This document shows, piece after piece, positions 8,778 through 19,981 of a stretch of DNA of 56,516 nucleotides; position 1 is the stretch's first letter, and the number at the start of each line of letters is the position of its first letter. Below the pieces are notes generated by a model that saw only the letters and a list, made by a program, of their open reading frames with translations, did not search any database and was not told where the DNA came from. The stretch is from positions 1 through 56,516 of the forward strand of contig JAEZIF010000325.1 in NCBI GenBank assembly GCA_023416135.1, written 5' to 3'. This DNA is from Pseudomonadota bacterium (GTDB lineage: Bacteria; Pseudomonadota; Alphaproteobacteria; Reyranellales; Reyranellaceae). Made by a program: the position numbers and the translations under genes.

Positions 8778-9704
8778 CTATACGCGCTCGATGATGCGCT
8801 CGCCGAACAGGCCCTGCGGCCTGACCAGCAGGAACAGCAGCGCCAGGACATAGGCGAACCAGATCTCGATGCCGCCGCCCATCGACGGGCCGAGGAAGAC
8901 CTCGGCGAGCTTTTCGCCGGCACCGATGATCAGGCCGCCGATGATGGCGCCGGGCACCGAGGTGAAGCCGCCCAGGATCAGCACCGGCAGCGCCTTCAGG
9001 GCCAGCAGCGTGAGCGAGAACTGCACGCCGAGCTTGCTGCCCCACACCGCGCCGGCTGCCAGGGCCACCAGGCCCGCCACCAGCCAGACGATGAACCAGA
9101 TCTGGTTCAGCGGAATGCCGACCGACTGGGCCGCGGCATGGTCGTCGGCGACGGCGCGCAGCGCGCGGCCGATGCGGGTCCTCTGGAAGAACAGCGCCAG
9201 GCCGGCGACCAGCAGGCCTGCGATGACCGCCGCCCAGATGTCGAGCTCGTTCACCAGGATGCCGCCGTCGAACACCGATTCGAGGATGAAGATCGGCTCC
9301 TTGGGCAGGCCGATATTGAGCGGATAGACGTCGGCGCCGAACACGGTCTGGGCCAGCCCTTCGATGAAGAAGGTCATGCCGATCGTGGCCATGAACAGGA
9401 TGATGCCTTCCTGGTTCACCAGCTTGCGCAGCACCAGCCGCTCGGCCGCCCAGGCGACGATCGCCATCACGGCGGCGGCGAAGGCGAAGCCCGCGATCAG
9501 CGCCAGCCAGAACGGCCAGTGCCATTCCTTCTGGGCGATGTCGAGGGTGCGAACGAGCGCCAGGGCCGCCGTCAGCACCATGGCGCCCTGGGCGAAGTTG
9601 AACACGCCCGACGCCTTGAAGATCAGTACGAAACCCAGCGCGACGAGCGAGTAGAGCACGCCCGCCAGCAGGCCGCCGATCAGGACCTCGAGGAAGAAAG
9701 CCAT
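8778..9704 (-). CDS. livH: branched-chain amino acid-type ABC transporter permease LivH
   Basis: 308-residue membrane permease. The N-terminus FLEVLIGGLLAGVLYSLVALGFVLIFKASGVFNFAQG is diagnostic for LivH, and the EAA-like loop GRALRAVADDHAAAQSVGIP contacts the ATPases. About eight hydrophobic helices are visible. It starts 7 bp after the stop of livG and is followed 10 bp later by livM. Confidence 0.94.
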   Translation of the reverse strand: MAFFLEVLIGGLLAGVLYSLVALGFVLIFKASGVFNFAQGAMVLTAALALVRTLDIAQKEWHWPFWLALIAGFAFAAAVMAIVAWAAERLVLRKLVNQEGIILFMATIGMTFFIEGLAQTVFGADVYPLNIGLPKEPIFILESVFDGGILVNELDIWAAVIAGLLVAGLALFFQRTRIGRALRAVADDHAAAQSVGIPLNQIWFIVWLVAGLVALAAGAVWGSKLGVQFSLTLLALKALPVLILGGFTSVPGAIIGGLIIGAGEKLAEVFLGPSMGGGIEIWFAYVLALLFLLVRPQGLFGERIIERV

Positions 9705-9711
9705 GTCGACC

Positions 9712-10500
9712 TCAGTGGCTCACGCCGAGATAGGCGTCGATCACCGCCTGGTTTCTCTTGATGTCGTCGGGCACGCCGTCGCCGATCTTCTTGCCGTAGT
9801 CGAGCACCACGACGCGGTCGGAGATATCCATGACCACGCCCATGTCGTGCTCGATCAGGCAGATCGTCGTGCCGAATTCGTCGTTCACGTCGAGCACGAA
9901 GCGGCACATGTCCTGCTTCTCCTCGATGTTCATGCCGGCCATCGGCTCGTCGAGCAGCAGCAGCTCGGGCTGGGCGGCGAGCGCCCGGCCGAGCTCGACG
10001 CGCTTCTGCAGGCCGTAGGGCAGCTGGCCGGCCGGCACCTTGCGGACGTGCTGGATCTCGAGGAAGTCGATGATGCGCTCGACCTCGCGGCGATGCTCGA
10101 TCTCTTCACGCTCGGCCGGGCCGAGCCGCAAAGCCTGCCAGAACAGGCCGGTCTTCATGCGCAGGTTGCGGCCCGTCATGATGTTGTCGAGGGTGGACAT
10201 GCCACGGAACAGCGCGATGTTCTGGAAGGTGCGGGCGATGCCCTGCTCGGCCGCCTCGTGGGGACGCATCTGGCTGCGGCGCACGCCCTTGTAGGTGATG
10301 GCGCCCTGCTGCGGATGATAGAAGCCGTTGATGCAGTTCAGCATCGAAGACTTGCCCGCGCCGTTCGGACCGATGATGGCGCGGACCTCCCCCTTGGCGA
10401 TGTCGAAGCTGATGTCGGAGAGCGCCTTCACACCGCCGAACGACAGGCTGATGTTCTCGACCGACAGCAGCACCTCGTTGAAGGAACGCGTGCGGTTCAT
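9712..10500 (-). CDS. livG: branched-chain amino acid-type ABC transporter ATPase LivG
   Basis: 262 residues with Walker A GPNGAGKSS, Q-loop ARTFQNIALF, signature-like LPYGLQKRVELGRAL, Walker B LLLLDEPMAGM and H-loop LIEHDM. The signature reads YGLQK where LSGGQ is usual, a variant seen in the ligase-associated Liv clusters. The ATG at 10500 (MNRTRSFNE) was chosen over the longer open frame, which runs back into the ligase gene. The gene is 49 bp downstream of the ligase and opens the transporter genes proper. Confidence 0.93.
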   Translation of the reverse strand: MNRTRSFNEVLLSVENISLSFGGVKALSDISFDIAKGEVRAIIGPNGAGKSSMLNCINGFYHPQQGAITYKGVRRSQMRPHEAAEQGIARTFQNIALFRGMSTLDNIMTGRNLRMKTGLFWQALRLGPAEREEIEHRREVERIIDFLEIQHVRKVPAGQLPYGLQKRVELGRALAAQPELLLLDEPMAGMNIEEKQDMCRFVLDVNDEFGTTICLIEHDMGVVMDISDRVVVLDYGKKIGDGVPDDIKRNQAVIDAYLGVSH

Positions 10501-10549
10501 GATCCGGACCGCGGGCCTCTCGCCCGCTCGTACTTTTCGGGCATGAGCA

Positions 10550-12529
10550 TCAGCTTGCCTTCCTGAGCGGCAGAGCCTTGCCGCTGCCCGGATGGGGCGC
10601 GAGATCGCGAATCTCGACATTGCCTTCGATTGCGCCCTTGCGGCCATCCTCGAACGTGACGTCGACCTTGATGTAGGCGCTGCCGTCGCCGCCGTAGAGC
10701 GCATCGACCAGCGGCCTGTAGCGATCGCCGATGAAGCCGCGGCGCACCTTGTTGGTGCGCGTGAGCTCGCCGTCGTCGGCATCGAGCGCCTTGTGCAGGA
10801 TCAGGAAGCGGCGGATCTGCGCGCCCGCCATGCGCGGGTCGGCGGCGAGGTCGCGGTTGACCCGTTCGATCTCGTCCTGCACGAGATCGTAGACCTCCTT
10901 GCGCGCCGCCAGCTCCTGGTAGCTCGCATAGGCGATATTGCGTCGCTCGGCCCAGTCGCCGACCGCCGTCATGTCGATATTGACGAACACGGCGACGAAG
11001 TCGCGGTCGTGGCCGAACGCTACCGCCTCGTTGATGTGCGCGAAGAATTTCAGCTTGTTCTCGATGAACTTCGGCGCGAACAGCGTGCCGTCGTTCAGCT
11101 TCCCGACATCCTTGGCGCGGTCGATGATGCGCAGATGCCCCCGCTCGTCGAGATAGCCGGCATCGCCGGTGTGGACCCAGCCGTCCGCGGTCTTGGTGTC
11201 GTCGGTCGCCTGCGGGTTCTTGAAATACTCCTTGAACACGCCAGGGCTGCGATAGAGCACTTCGCCCGACTCGGCGATCCTGAGCTCCACATTCGCCACC
11301 GGCTTGCCGACCGTGTCGGGGAAGACCTCGCCATTCGGATGGATGGTGACGAACACCGAGGCCTCGGTCTGGCCGTAGAGCTGCTTCATGTTCACGCCGA
11401 GCGCGCGATAGAAATTGAAGATCTCCGGCCCCACCGCCTCGCCCGCGGTGTAGGCGATGCGCACACGGCTCATGCCCAGGGTGTTCTTGAGCGGCCCGTA
11501 GATAGCGACGTTGCCCAGCGCATAGAGCAGCCGGCCGATCGGCGACACCGGCCGGCCGTCGAGCATCGCCGGCCCGACCCGGCGCGCCAGCGCCATGAAA
11601 TACTGGAACAGCCGGCGCTTGACGAAGCCCGCATCCTCCATACGGATCGTGACCTGGGTGATCAGGTTCTCGAGGACGCGCGGCGGCGCGAAATAGTAGG
11701 TCGGCCCGATCTCGCGCAGGTCGGTCATCACCGTGGCCGCCGATTCGGGGCAGTTCACCACCAGCCCGACCACGTAGCACTGGGCGTAGGAGAAGATGTG
11801 GTCGCCGACCCACGCCATCGGCAGGTAGGACAGGAGCTCGTCGCCTTCCTTCAGCCCGTCGAAATCGGCGCCGGCCTTGGCGGCCCAGATCAAGTTGTCG
11901 TAGCTCAGCACCGCTCCCTTGGGCCGGCCGGTCGTGCCCGACGTGTAGAGCATGATGGCGTCATCGGAGCCGCGGCCGCGGGCGACCTCGGCGGAGACGA
12001 GAGCGGGCGTCGCTTCGAGCCGCCCGGCGCCGCGTTGCTGCACCTCGACCACCGACAGCAGCCCCTCGTAATGGCGCAGGCCGCGCGGATCCTGGTAGAT
12101 CACGACTTCGAGCGTCGACACCTTCTTCCGGATCTCCAGGAGCTTGTCGACCTGCTCCTGGTTCTCGGCGAGCGCGAAGCGCGCGCCGGCATGTTCGACG
12201 ACATAGGCGAGCTCGTCAGCCACCGAGTCCTGGTAGACCGGCACCGGCACACCGCCCAGCGACTGCGCGGCGCACATCGACCAGTAGAGCTGCGGGCGGT
12301 TGTCACCGACCACGATCAGCCGGTCGCCGCGCCGGAAGCCGAGATCGGCCAGGCCTGCGGCGAACAGGCGGATCTCGGCCGCGACATGGCCCCAGCTATG
12401 GCTCTGCCAAATGCCGTATTCCTTTTCGCGATAGGCCGGTCTGTCGGGACTGGTGCGGGCGCGTTCGGCCAGAAGCTTGGGAAACGTATCCCGAGCGTCG
12501 GTCGCGGTATCGGCCGTTCCCGTCGTCAT
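10550..12529 (-). CDS. AMP-binding acyl-CoA synthetase (long-chain-type), first gene of the Liv cluster
   Basis: 659-residue ANL-superfamily ligase. The P-loop-like core MLYTSGTTGRPKG, the YGQTEASVF adenine-binding block, the GWVHTGDAGYLDE hinge motif and DRAKDVGKLNDG are all present, as in FadD15/FAA1-like long-chain acyl-CoA synthetases. It would activate a carboxylic acid through an acyl-AMP to the CoA thioester. Being the first gene of the transporter unit, it may activate the imported substrate (inference). Its start at 12529 is preceded by GAGAGCACGGG. The C-terminal catalytic lysine region is shorter than in acetyl-CoA synthetases, as usual for this subgroup. Confidence 0.9.
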   Translation of the reverse strand: MTTGTADTATDARDTFPKLLAERARTSPDRPAYREKEYGIWQSHSWGHVAAEIRLFAAGLADLGFRRGDRLIVVGDNRPQLYWSMCAAQSLGGVPVPVYQDSVADELAYVVEHAGARFALAENQEQVDKLLEIRKKVSTLEVVIYQDPRGLRHYEGLLSVVEVQQRGAGRLEATPALVSAEVARGRGSDDAIMLYTSGTTGRPKGAVLSYDNLIWAAKAGADFDGLKEGDELLSYLPMAWVGDHIFSYAQCYVVGLVVNCPESAATVMTDLREIGPTYYFAPPRVLENLITQVTIRMEDAGFVKRRLFQYFMALARRVGPAMLDGRPVSPIGRLLYALGNVAIYGPLKNTLGMSRVRIAYTAGEAVGPEIFNFYRALGVNMKQLYGQTEASVFVTIHPNGEVFPDTVGKPVANVELRIAESGEVLYRSPGVFKEYFKNPQATDDTKTADGWVHTGDAGYLDERGHLRIIDRAKDVGKLNDGTLFAPKFIENKLKFFAHINEAVAFGHDRDFVAVFVNIDMTAVGDWAERRNIAYASYQELAARKEVYDLVQDEIERVNRDLAADPRMAGAQIRRFLILHKALDADDGELTRTNKVRRGFIGDRYRPLVDALYGGDGSAYIKVDVTFEDGRKGAIEGNVEIRDLAPHPGSGKALPLRKAS

Positions 12530-12606
12530 CCCGTGCTCTCACTCCCAGGGACCGCCTTATTTGATTGCTTGGCTTTAGCGGCGTTCCGACAGGCAGATAG
12601 CCACAG

Positions 12607-13974
12607 TCAATTTGCGATGGTCAAGCCGGCCGGCCGCAAGCGCAGGGTGAAAATCGCGCCGCCGGTCGGCCGGTTCTCGACCGTGATGCTGCCGTCGTGG
12701 CTTTCGGCGACGCGGGCAACGATCGCCAGTCCCAGGCCCCGGCTTTCAGCCTTCGTGCGATCGCGCCGCCAGAAGCGCCGGAAGATCGATTCGCGTTCGG
12801 CCTCGGGCACGCCCGGCCCGTCGTCGAGCACGCGCACCGTGCCATCGGCCGAGACCTCGACCTCGATCGAGCCGCCGGTCGGGGCGTGTCGGATGGCGTT
12901 CTCGATCAGGTTGCGCACGGCCCGGAACAGCGCCTCCGAATGGCCGTGCACCCAGACCGGCTCCTCGCTGCCGCCGAGCGCAATCATCTTGGACTGGCTC
13001 ACGGCGAGCGGCGCCATGAAGGCGACGGCCTCGACACAGACCGCCTGGAGGTCGGCGCGGGCGTCGCCGGCAACGATGAAGCTTTCGAGCTCGGCGATGT
13101 CGAGCACCTGGTTGACGATGCGCGTCATGTTCTCGAGATCCTTGCGCAGCGAGTCGCGCAGCGGGCTGGGTTCCAGCGAATCGACGCGGGCGCGGATGAC
13201 GGTGAGCGGCGTGCGCAGCTCGTGCGCCATGTCGCCGGTGAACTCGCGCTGGGCGCGAAAGCCCTTCTCGAGGCGATCGAGAGCCTGGTTAACGGCGTGC
13301 ACCAGGGGCACGATCTCGGTCGGCATCGCCCCCTCGGGCAGGCGCACCTCGGTGTTGGTCGGACCGATGCTGGCTGCCGTGGTCGAAGCCTCGCGCACCG
13401 GCTTCAGCGCCCGCCGGAAGATCAGGATGTCGATCAGGAGCAGCGCCAGCAGCAGCGGGAAAGTGATCCAGGCGACGCCGGGGAAGAACGAACCGACGAT
13501 GTCGTCGATGATGACGTCGCGATGCGACAAGTCCTGAGCGACCTGGATCAGGTAGGTGCGGCCGTCGATGATACGGGCCACGACGACTCCGAACAGCACC
13601 GACCCGGTGCCGCGCCGTCGCATCGCCCAGTCGCCGACACGCACCTCGTTCGACGGAAACAGGGCAGCGCCGTCGTTGCGCGACGAGAACAGGACCTTGC
13701 CCTCGGAATCGAGCACGGCATAAGAGTAGAGCCCGTAGCTGCCGGCATACAGCGGCTCCATTTCGGGCGGGATGTCGAGCACGACACCGCTGCCCGCCGG
13801 CTTCAGGAAGCCGCTGATGGTCACCGCCTGGCCGCGCAAGGCGTCGCGGTGCAGGCGATTGGCCGCTTCATTGAGCAGCCAGTAGAGCGACAGCGGCATC
13901 ACGATCGAGATGACGGCGATCGCTGCGACGTGCAGCGCCACGACGCGCGAAAGGATGGATCGAAAGCGGTTCAC
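12607..13974 (-). CDS. two-component sensor histidine kinase (TctE/QseC-like)
   Basis: 455 residues. A first membrane helix (about 11-35), a periplasmic sensor region, a second helix (about 168-187) and a HAMP-like linker lead to HisKA with phospho-acceptor H251 in GDMAHELRTPLT. The ATPase domain has N-box NLIENAIRHAP, G1 DDGPGVP and G2 GLGLAIV. The start is a GTG at 13974 that overlaps the stop of the response regulator (GTGA), so the two are co-translated. The sensed signal is not evident. Confidence 0.93.
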   Translation of the reverse strand: MNRFRSILSRVVALHVAAIAVISIVMPLSLYWLLNEAANRLHRDALRGQAVTISGFLKPAGSGVVLDIPPEMEPLYAGSYGLYSYAVLDSEGKVLFSSRNDGAALFPSNEVRVGDWAMRRRGTGSVLFGVVVARIIDGRTYLIQVAQDLSHRDVIIDDIVGSFFPGVAWITFPLLLALLLIDILIFRRALKPVREASTTAASIGPTNTEVRLPEGAMPTEIVPLVHAVNQALDRLEKGFRAQREFTGDMAHELRTPLTVIRARVDSLEPSPLRDSLRKDLENMTRIVNQVLDIAELESFIVAGDARADLQAVCVEAVAFMAPLAVSQSKMIALGGSEEPVWVHGHSEALFRAVRNLIENAIRHAPTGGSIEVEVSADGTVRVLDDGPGVPEAERESIFRRFWRRDRTKAESRGLGLAIVARVAESHDGSITVENRPTGGAIFTLRLRPAGLTIAN

Positions 13975-14651
13975 CCCGGCTTGTCCTCTGCCATCAGGTA
14001 ACCGACGCCGCGCACCGTGTGAATCCTCACCGTGGCGCCGGAGTCGGTCAGCATCTTGCGCAAGCGATGGATGTAGACCTCGACGGCGTTGGAGCCGACG
14101 TCTCCAGCCAGACCGAACAGGTGGTCCTCGAACAAGCGTTTGGGGGCGACGTTGCCGCTGCGCCGCAGCAGGATTTCCAGCACGGCGGTCTCGCGCGCCG
14201 GGAAAGCGCGCACCACGCCGTTGACGATCACCTGGCGGCCCTCGGTGTCGAGGACAACGTTGCCGAAGGTCAATCGTCGGCCGAGCAGGTTGTCGGAACG
14301 CCGCAGCAGTGCCTGCAGGCGGGCCAGAAGCTCTTCCATGGCGAAGGGCTTGGCCATGTAGTCGTCGGCGCCTTCGCGCAGGCCGGCGACGCGGTCGCTC
14401 ACTCCGTGGCGCGCGGTCAGCACCAGGACCGGCGTGGGATCGCCGCGACGACGCATGTCGCGCAACAGGTTCAGCCCATCGTCGTCGGGCAGGCCGCGGT
14501 CGAGCACGATCGCGGCATAGCGCATGGTGGCGAGCGCGTGCCCGGCGTCGGCGGCTGTGCGCACGGCGTCGGTGTCGAAGCCGCCCTGCGCCAGGCCCTT
14601 CCTCAGCAAAGCCAGGAGGTCGACGCTGTCCTCGACAAGAAGGACCCTCAT
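13971..14651 (-). CDS. OmpR/TctD-family response regulator
   Basis: 226 residues: receiver domain with acidic pocket ED (7-8), phospho-acceptor D51 in VLDRGLPD, conserved T in LTARHG and K in AKPF, followed by a winged-helix Trans_reg_C domain ending VRIHTVRGVGYLM. DRGLPD has Arg where Leu or Met is usual after the Asp. It is the first gene of the pair and its cognate kinase follows immediately. Targets are unknown. Confidence 0.94.
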   Translation of the reverse strand: MRVLLVEDSVDLLALLRKGLAQGGFDTDAVRTAADAGHALATMRYAAIVLDRGLPDDDGLNLLRDMRRRGDPTPVLVLTARHGVSDRVAGLREGADDYMAKPFAMEELLARLQALLRRSDNLLGRRLTFGNVVLDTEGRQVIVNGVVRAFPARETAVLEILLRRSGNVAPKRLFEDHLFGLAGDVGSNAVEVYIHRLRKMLTDSGATVRIHTVRGVGYLMAEDKPG

Positions 14652-14748
14652 CGGCGCGGTCCTCCCTTCGTTATGCCAAGTTGCCCTGTCTCGATCCTAG
14701 CACGCCTTGGCTTCTCAGGACGCCCGCTGGCGGTTACATCTCGCTGCC

Positions 14749-15549
14749 GTGACACTCTCTGACGAACTTCTGGACCTCGGCGACCGCCGCTTGCGCCTGC
14801 GCCGTCTCGTGCCGGAGCGGACCGACGGCTTCGAGCGCACCACCTTGGTGTTCCTGCACGAAGGGCTGGGCTGCATCGAGATGTGGCGCGACTTCCCTCA
14901 GAAGCTGTGCGACGCCACGCGCACGGCCGGCCTCGTCTACGACCGCACCGGCTATGGCGGGTCGAGCCCGTGGCCGGCCGATCCGGGGCGGCACTACATG
15001 GAAATCGAGGCCGACGAGGTCCTGCCACGGCTGCTGCACGAACTCGAAATCGAGGATTGCGTGCTCGTCGGCCACAGCGATGGCGGCACGATTGCGCTCA
15101 ACTACGCCGCGCGCGACCCCGAGCCGCTGCGCGCCGTGGTGACGCTGGCGGCGCATGCCATAAACGAGCCGGTGTGCGTCGACAGCATCGTCAAGGCACG
15201 TGAGGCGTTCGCGACGGGCGACCTGCGCCGACGCCTGATGAAGTATCACGGCACCAATACGGACCGCGCCTTTCACCTGTGGTCCGACGCCTGGGTGGCG
15301 CCGGGCTTCGAGCCGATGGACGCCGACGGCCGCCTGCCCGGCGTCGTCGTGCCGGTGCAGGCAATCCAGGGCGAGGACGACGAATACGGCAGCGAGCTGC
15401 AGCTCGGCATCATCGCCGGCAAGGTCGGCGGCTACTGCGAAACGCGCCTGGTGCCGGACTGCGGCCACAGCCCGCACCTGCAGCAGCCGGCATACGTCCT
15501 GTCCGAAATCACCCGCTTCATCGCCCCGCTGGCGCTTCTGTCATCCTGA
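14749..15549 (+). CDS. alpha/beta hydrolase
   Basis: 266-residue alpha/beta-hydrolase. The oxyanion block FLHEGLGCIEMWRDFP, the nucleophile elbow GHSDGG and the late CGHSPHLQ catalytic His are visible, with an acid near QGEDDEYG. The GTG at 14749 gives MTLSDELLDLG, matching the usual start of the fold; an in-frame TTG at 14707 would add 14 residues that look like intergenic DNA. It is divergent from the two-component system and convergent with the TPR gene. Substrate unknown; the family includes esterases and C-C hydrolases. Confidence 0.85.
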   Translation: MTLSDELLDLGDRRLRLRRLVPERTDGFERTTLVFLHEGLGCIEMWRDFPQKLCDATRTAGLVYDRTGYGGSSPWPADPGRHYMEIEADEVLPRLLHELEIEDCVLVGHSDGGTIALNYAARDPEPLRAVVTLAAHAINEPVCVDSIVKAREAFATGDLRRRLMKYHGTNTDRAFHLWSDAWVAPGFEPMDADGRLPGVVVPVQAIQGEDDEYGSELQLGIIAGKVGGYCETRLVPDCGHSPHLQQPAYVLSEITRFIAPLALLSS

Positions 15550-15591
15550 ACGCAGCAAAAGTTCCCATGCCGGGTGGCAAGCGGCGAAAAG

Positions 15592-16590
15592 CTAAAGCCG
15601 CTTGAGCTCGGCGGTCGCCGCCCAGTTCAGCTCGGACACGGTCGGGCAGCGCGCCTGGGTCAGCTGGAGCTGCTCGCGGGCGCGCTGCCTGTCGCCGCGG
15701 CGCAAGGCGTCCATGCCGATGAAGAAGGCGGCGGCGCACTTGCCGTTGGCGCGGCTCGCGGCGTCGTCGCTTTCGGCCGCGACCTCGAGCTCGCCGGCCG
15801 GCATCCTGCCCAGCAGGAACTTGACGATCGGCGCGGGCCACTCGCTGAGATTCTCGTTGCCGACTTCCTTGGCGAGCAGGGCACGCGCGTCGCGCCGGGC
15901 ACGGACCTGCGCCGAATAGCGCCACAGCAGCGGACCCAGCCGTGCCCGGAACGTCGGCCGGCCGCTCAGCGTGGCGTCGAAGTCGTCGGCAGCCTGGGCA
16001 TACTGACCGAGATCGAAATATGCATGGCCGCGATAATACAGCGCCGTGCGCCGGTCGGCGGGCGAGGTCGAGCCGGCCAACGCCTCGTTCAGCAGGGCAA
16101 GCGCCCGCTGGAAGTCGGCGAGTTGCATGTAAACCCGGGCCTGGGCGATCACCAGCCAGGAATCGCCCGGCTTCTGCTGCAGCGCGCTGTCGAGGGTACG
16201 CAACGCCGCCGCGCGATCGCCGCCGCCGGCCAGCTCCGGCAGCGTGCTCGACAGCACGAGCTGCCAACCCGAAGGCAGCACCTTGCCCATCTGGGCGATG
16301 TCCTTCTGGCTGTCGGTCTGGCGGCCCAGGCGGTTGAGCTGGTAGGCGCGGATGCTGAGATAGATCGACCGGTCGAAATCCGAAAGTTTCGAGCTGGCCA
16401 GGATCTTGTTCAGCGCCTCGAGCGTCGAATTCCGGGCATCGGACGGCAGGCTGGGCTCGACCGGCAGGCGACCGAAGTCGCGCGCCGAGGGGTCCCAGGC
16501 GTCGACGGCGTTGCGCTGCGCCAACGCCTCGCCACAGATGGTCACGACCAGTGCAAAAGCCGCAAGAATCCGAGCCATTTTCGGCTGCAT
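15592..16590 (-). CDS. exported TPR-repeat protein
   Basis: 332 residues with an N-terminal signal peptide (cleavage after GEALAQ) and tetratricopeptide-like helical pairs, clearest near SWLVIAQARVYMQLADFQRALALLNEAL and TALYYRGHAYFDLGQYAQAADDFDATL. Such proteins act as periplasmic scaffolds; no enzymatic motif is visible. It is divergent from acnA with a 111-bp gap and ends 42 bp from the convergent hydrolase. Confidence 0.8.
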   Translation of the reverse strand: MQPKMARILAAFALVVTICGEALAQRNAVDAWDPSARDFGRLPVEPSLPSDARNSTLEALNKILASSKLSDFDRSIYLSIRAYQLNRLGRQTDSQKDIAQMGKVLPSGWQLVLSSTLPELAGGGDRAAALRTLDSALQQKPGDSWLVIAQARVYMQLADFQRALALLNEALAGSTSPADRRTALYYRGHAYFDLGQYAQAADDFDATLSGRPTFRARLGPLLWRYSAQVRARRDARALLAKEVGNENLSEWPAPIVKFLLGRMPAGELEVAAESDDAASRANGKCAAAFFIGMDALRRGDRQRAREQLQLTQARCPTVSELNWAATAELKRL

Positions 16591-16701
16591 TCACGCAATC
16601 TGGCACAACGGACCGGCGCCCGCATCCGCCGATTGCCTGTGCCCTTCCGTGCCCCTATTTTGCCACCCGCCCGCACGAGATCGACCTTCAGGAGTTTCAT
16701 C

Positions 16702-19389
<2,688 letters not shown>

Positions 19390-19401
19390 GAACGCACGGC
19401 C

Positions 19402-19971
19402 ATGGCGACGGGGTCCAATGGAGCGGGGCTCGTCGCTCACTTCGCCGCCATGGCCGGCAACAATGCCTGGTCGAACCATCGGCTGCTGAGCGCCTGCAAG
19501 GCGCTCACGCCGGAAGAGTTCGCGGCACCGCGCACCGGCTTCTTTCCGTCGCTGCGCGCCACGCTGAATCACGTCCTGTGGATCGACACGTACTACATCG
19601 ACGCGCTCCGTCGCGATCCAACGGTGCTGGCGCGCTACGACGACCCGCCGCCGGACTTTCCCGACGCCCACCGGCTCTACGACGCGCAACGTATCAGCGA
19701 TCGGCGTTTGATCGATTTCTGCGAACGGCAGACCGAAACGAGCCTCGCCGAAGAGATCTCCCTGCCGCGCCCCAATCGGACGCCACCGCCGACAAGCATC
19801 GCCTCCATCCTGGAGCATCTGTTCCAGCATCAGATCCATCATCGCGGCCAGGCGCACGCCATGCTGAGCGGCACCGGGGTGAAACCGCCCCAACTCGACG
19901 AGTTCTTCCTGGCCGGCGAAGAGCATCTGCGGCGCGACGAGCAGCGCCTGCTTGGCCTTCCCGTGCGCTGA
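19402..19971 (+). CDS. DinB-family protein
   Basis: 189 residues, four-helix DinB/YfiT-like fold. The three metal-ligand histidines expected of the family are in TLNHVLWID and in HQIHHRGQAHAM near residue 150. DinB proteins are a broad superfamily with metal-dependent thiol transferases and other functions; this one is not assignable further. It starts 12 bp after acnA and is followed by the glyoxalase-hydrolase fusion after 10 bp. Confidence 0.87.
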   Translation: MATGSNGAGLVAHFAAMAGNNAWSNHRLLSACKALTPEEFAAPRTGFFPSLRATLNHVLWIDTYYIDALRRDPTVLARYDDPPPDFPDAHRLYDAQRISDRRLIDFCERQTETSLAEEISLPRPNRTPPPTSIASILEHLFQHQIHHRGQAHAMLSGTGVKPPQLDEFFLAGEEHLRRDEQRLLGLPVR

Positions 19972-19981
19972 TCGGGCGCTG

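Noticed and set aside
10592..13537. Long plus-strand frame across the ligase and histidine kinase genes
   Set aside because: It is antisense to the acyl-CoA ligase and kinase, has no recognisable motif and crosses two real genes.
15574..16701. N-terminal extension of aconitase by about 376 residues
   Set aside because: The frame is open but antisense to the TPR gene; a clear AGGAG and family length support the ATG at 16702.
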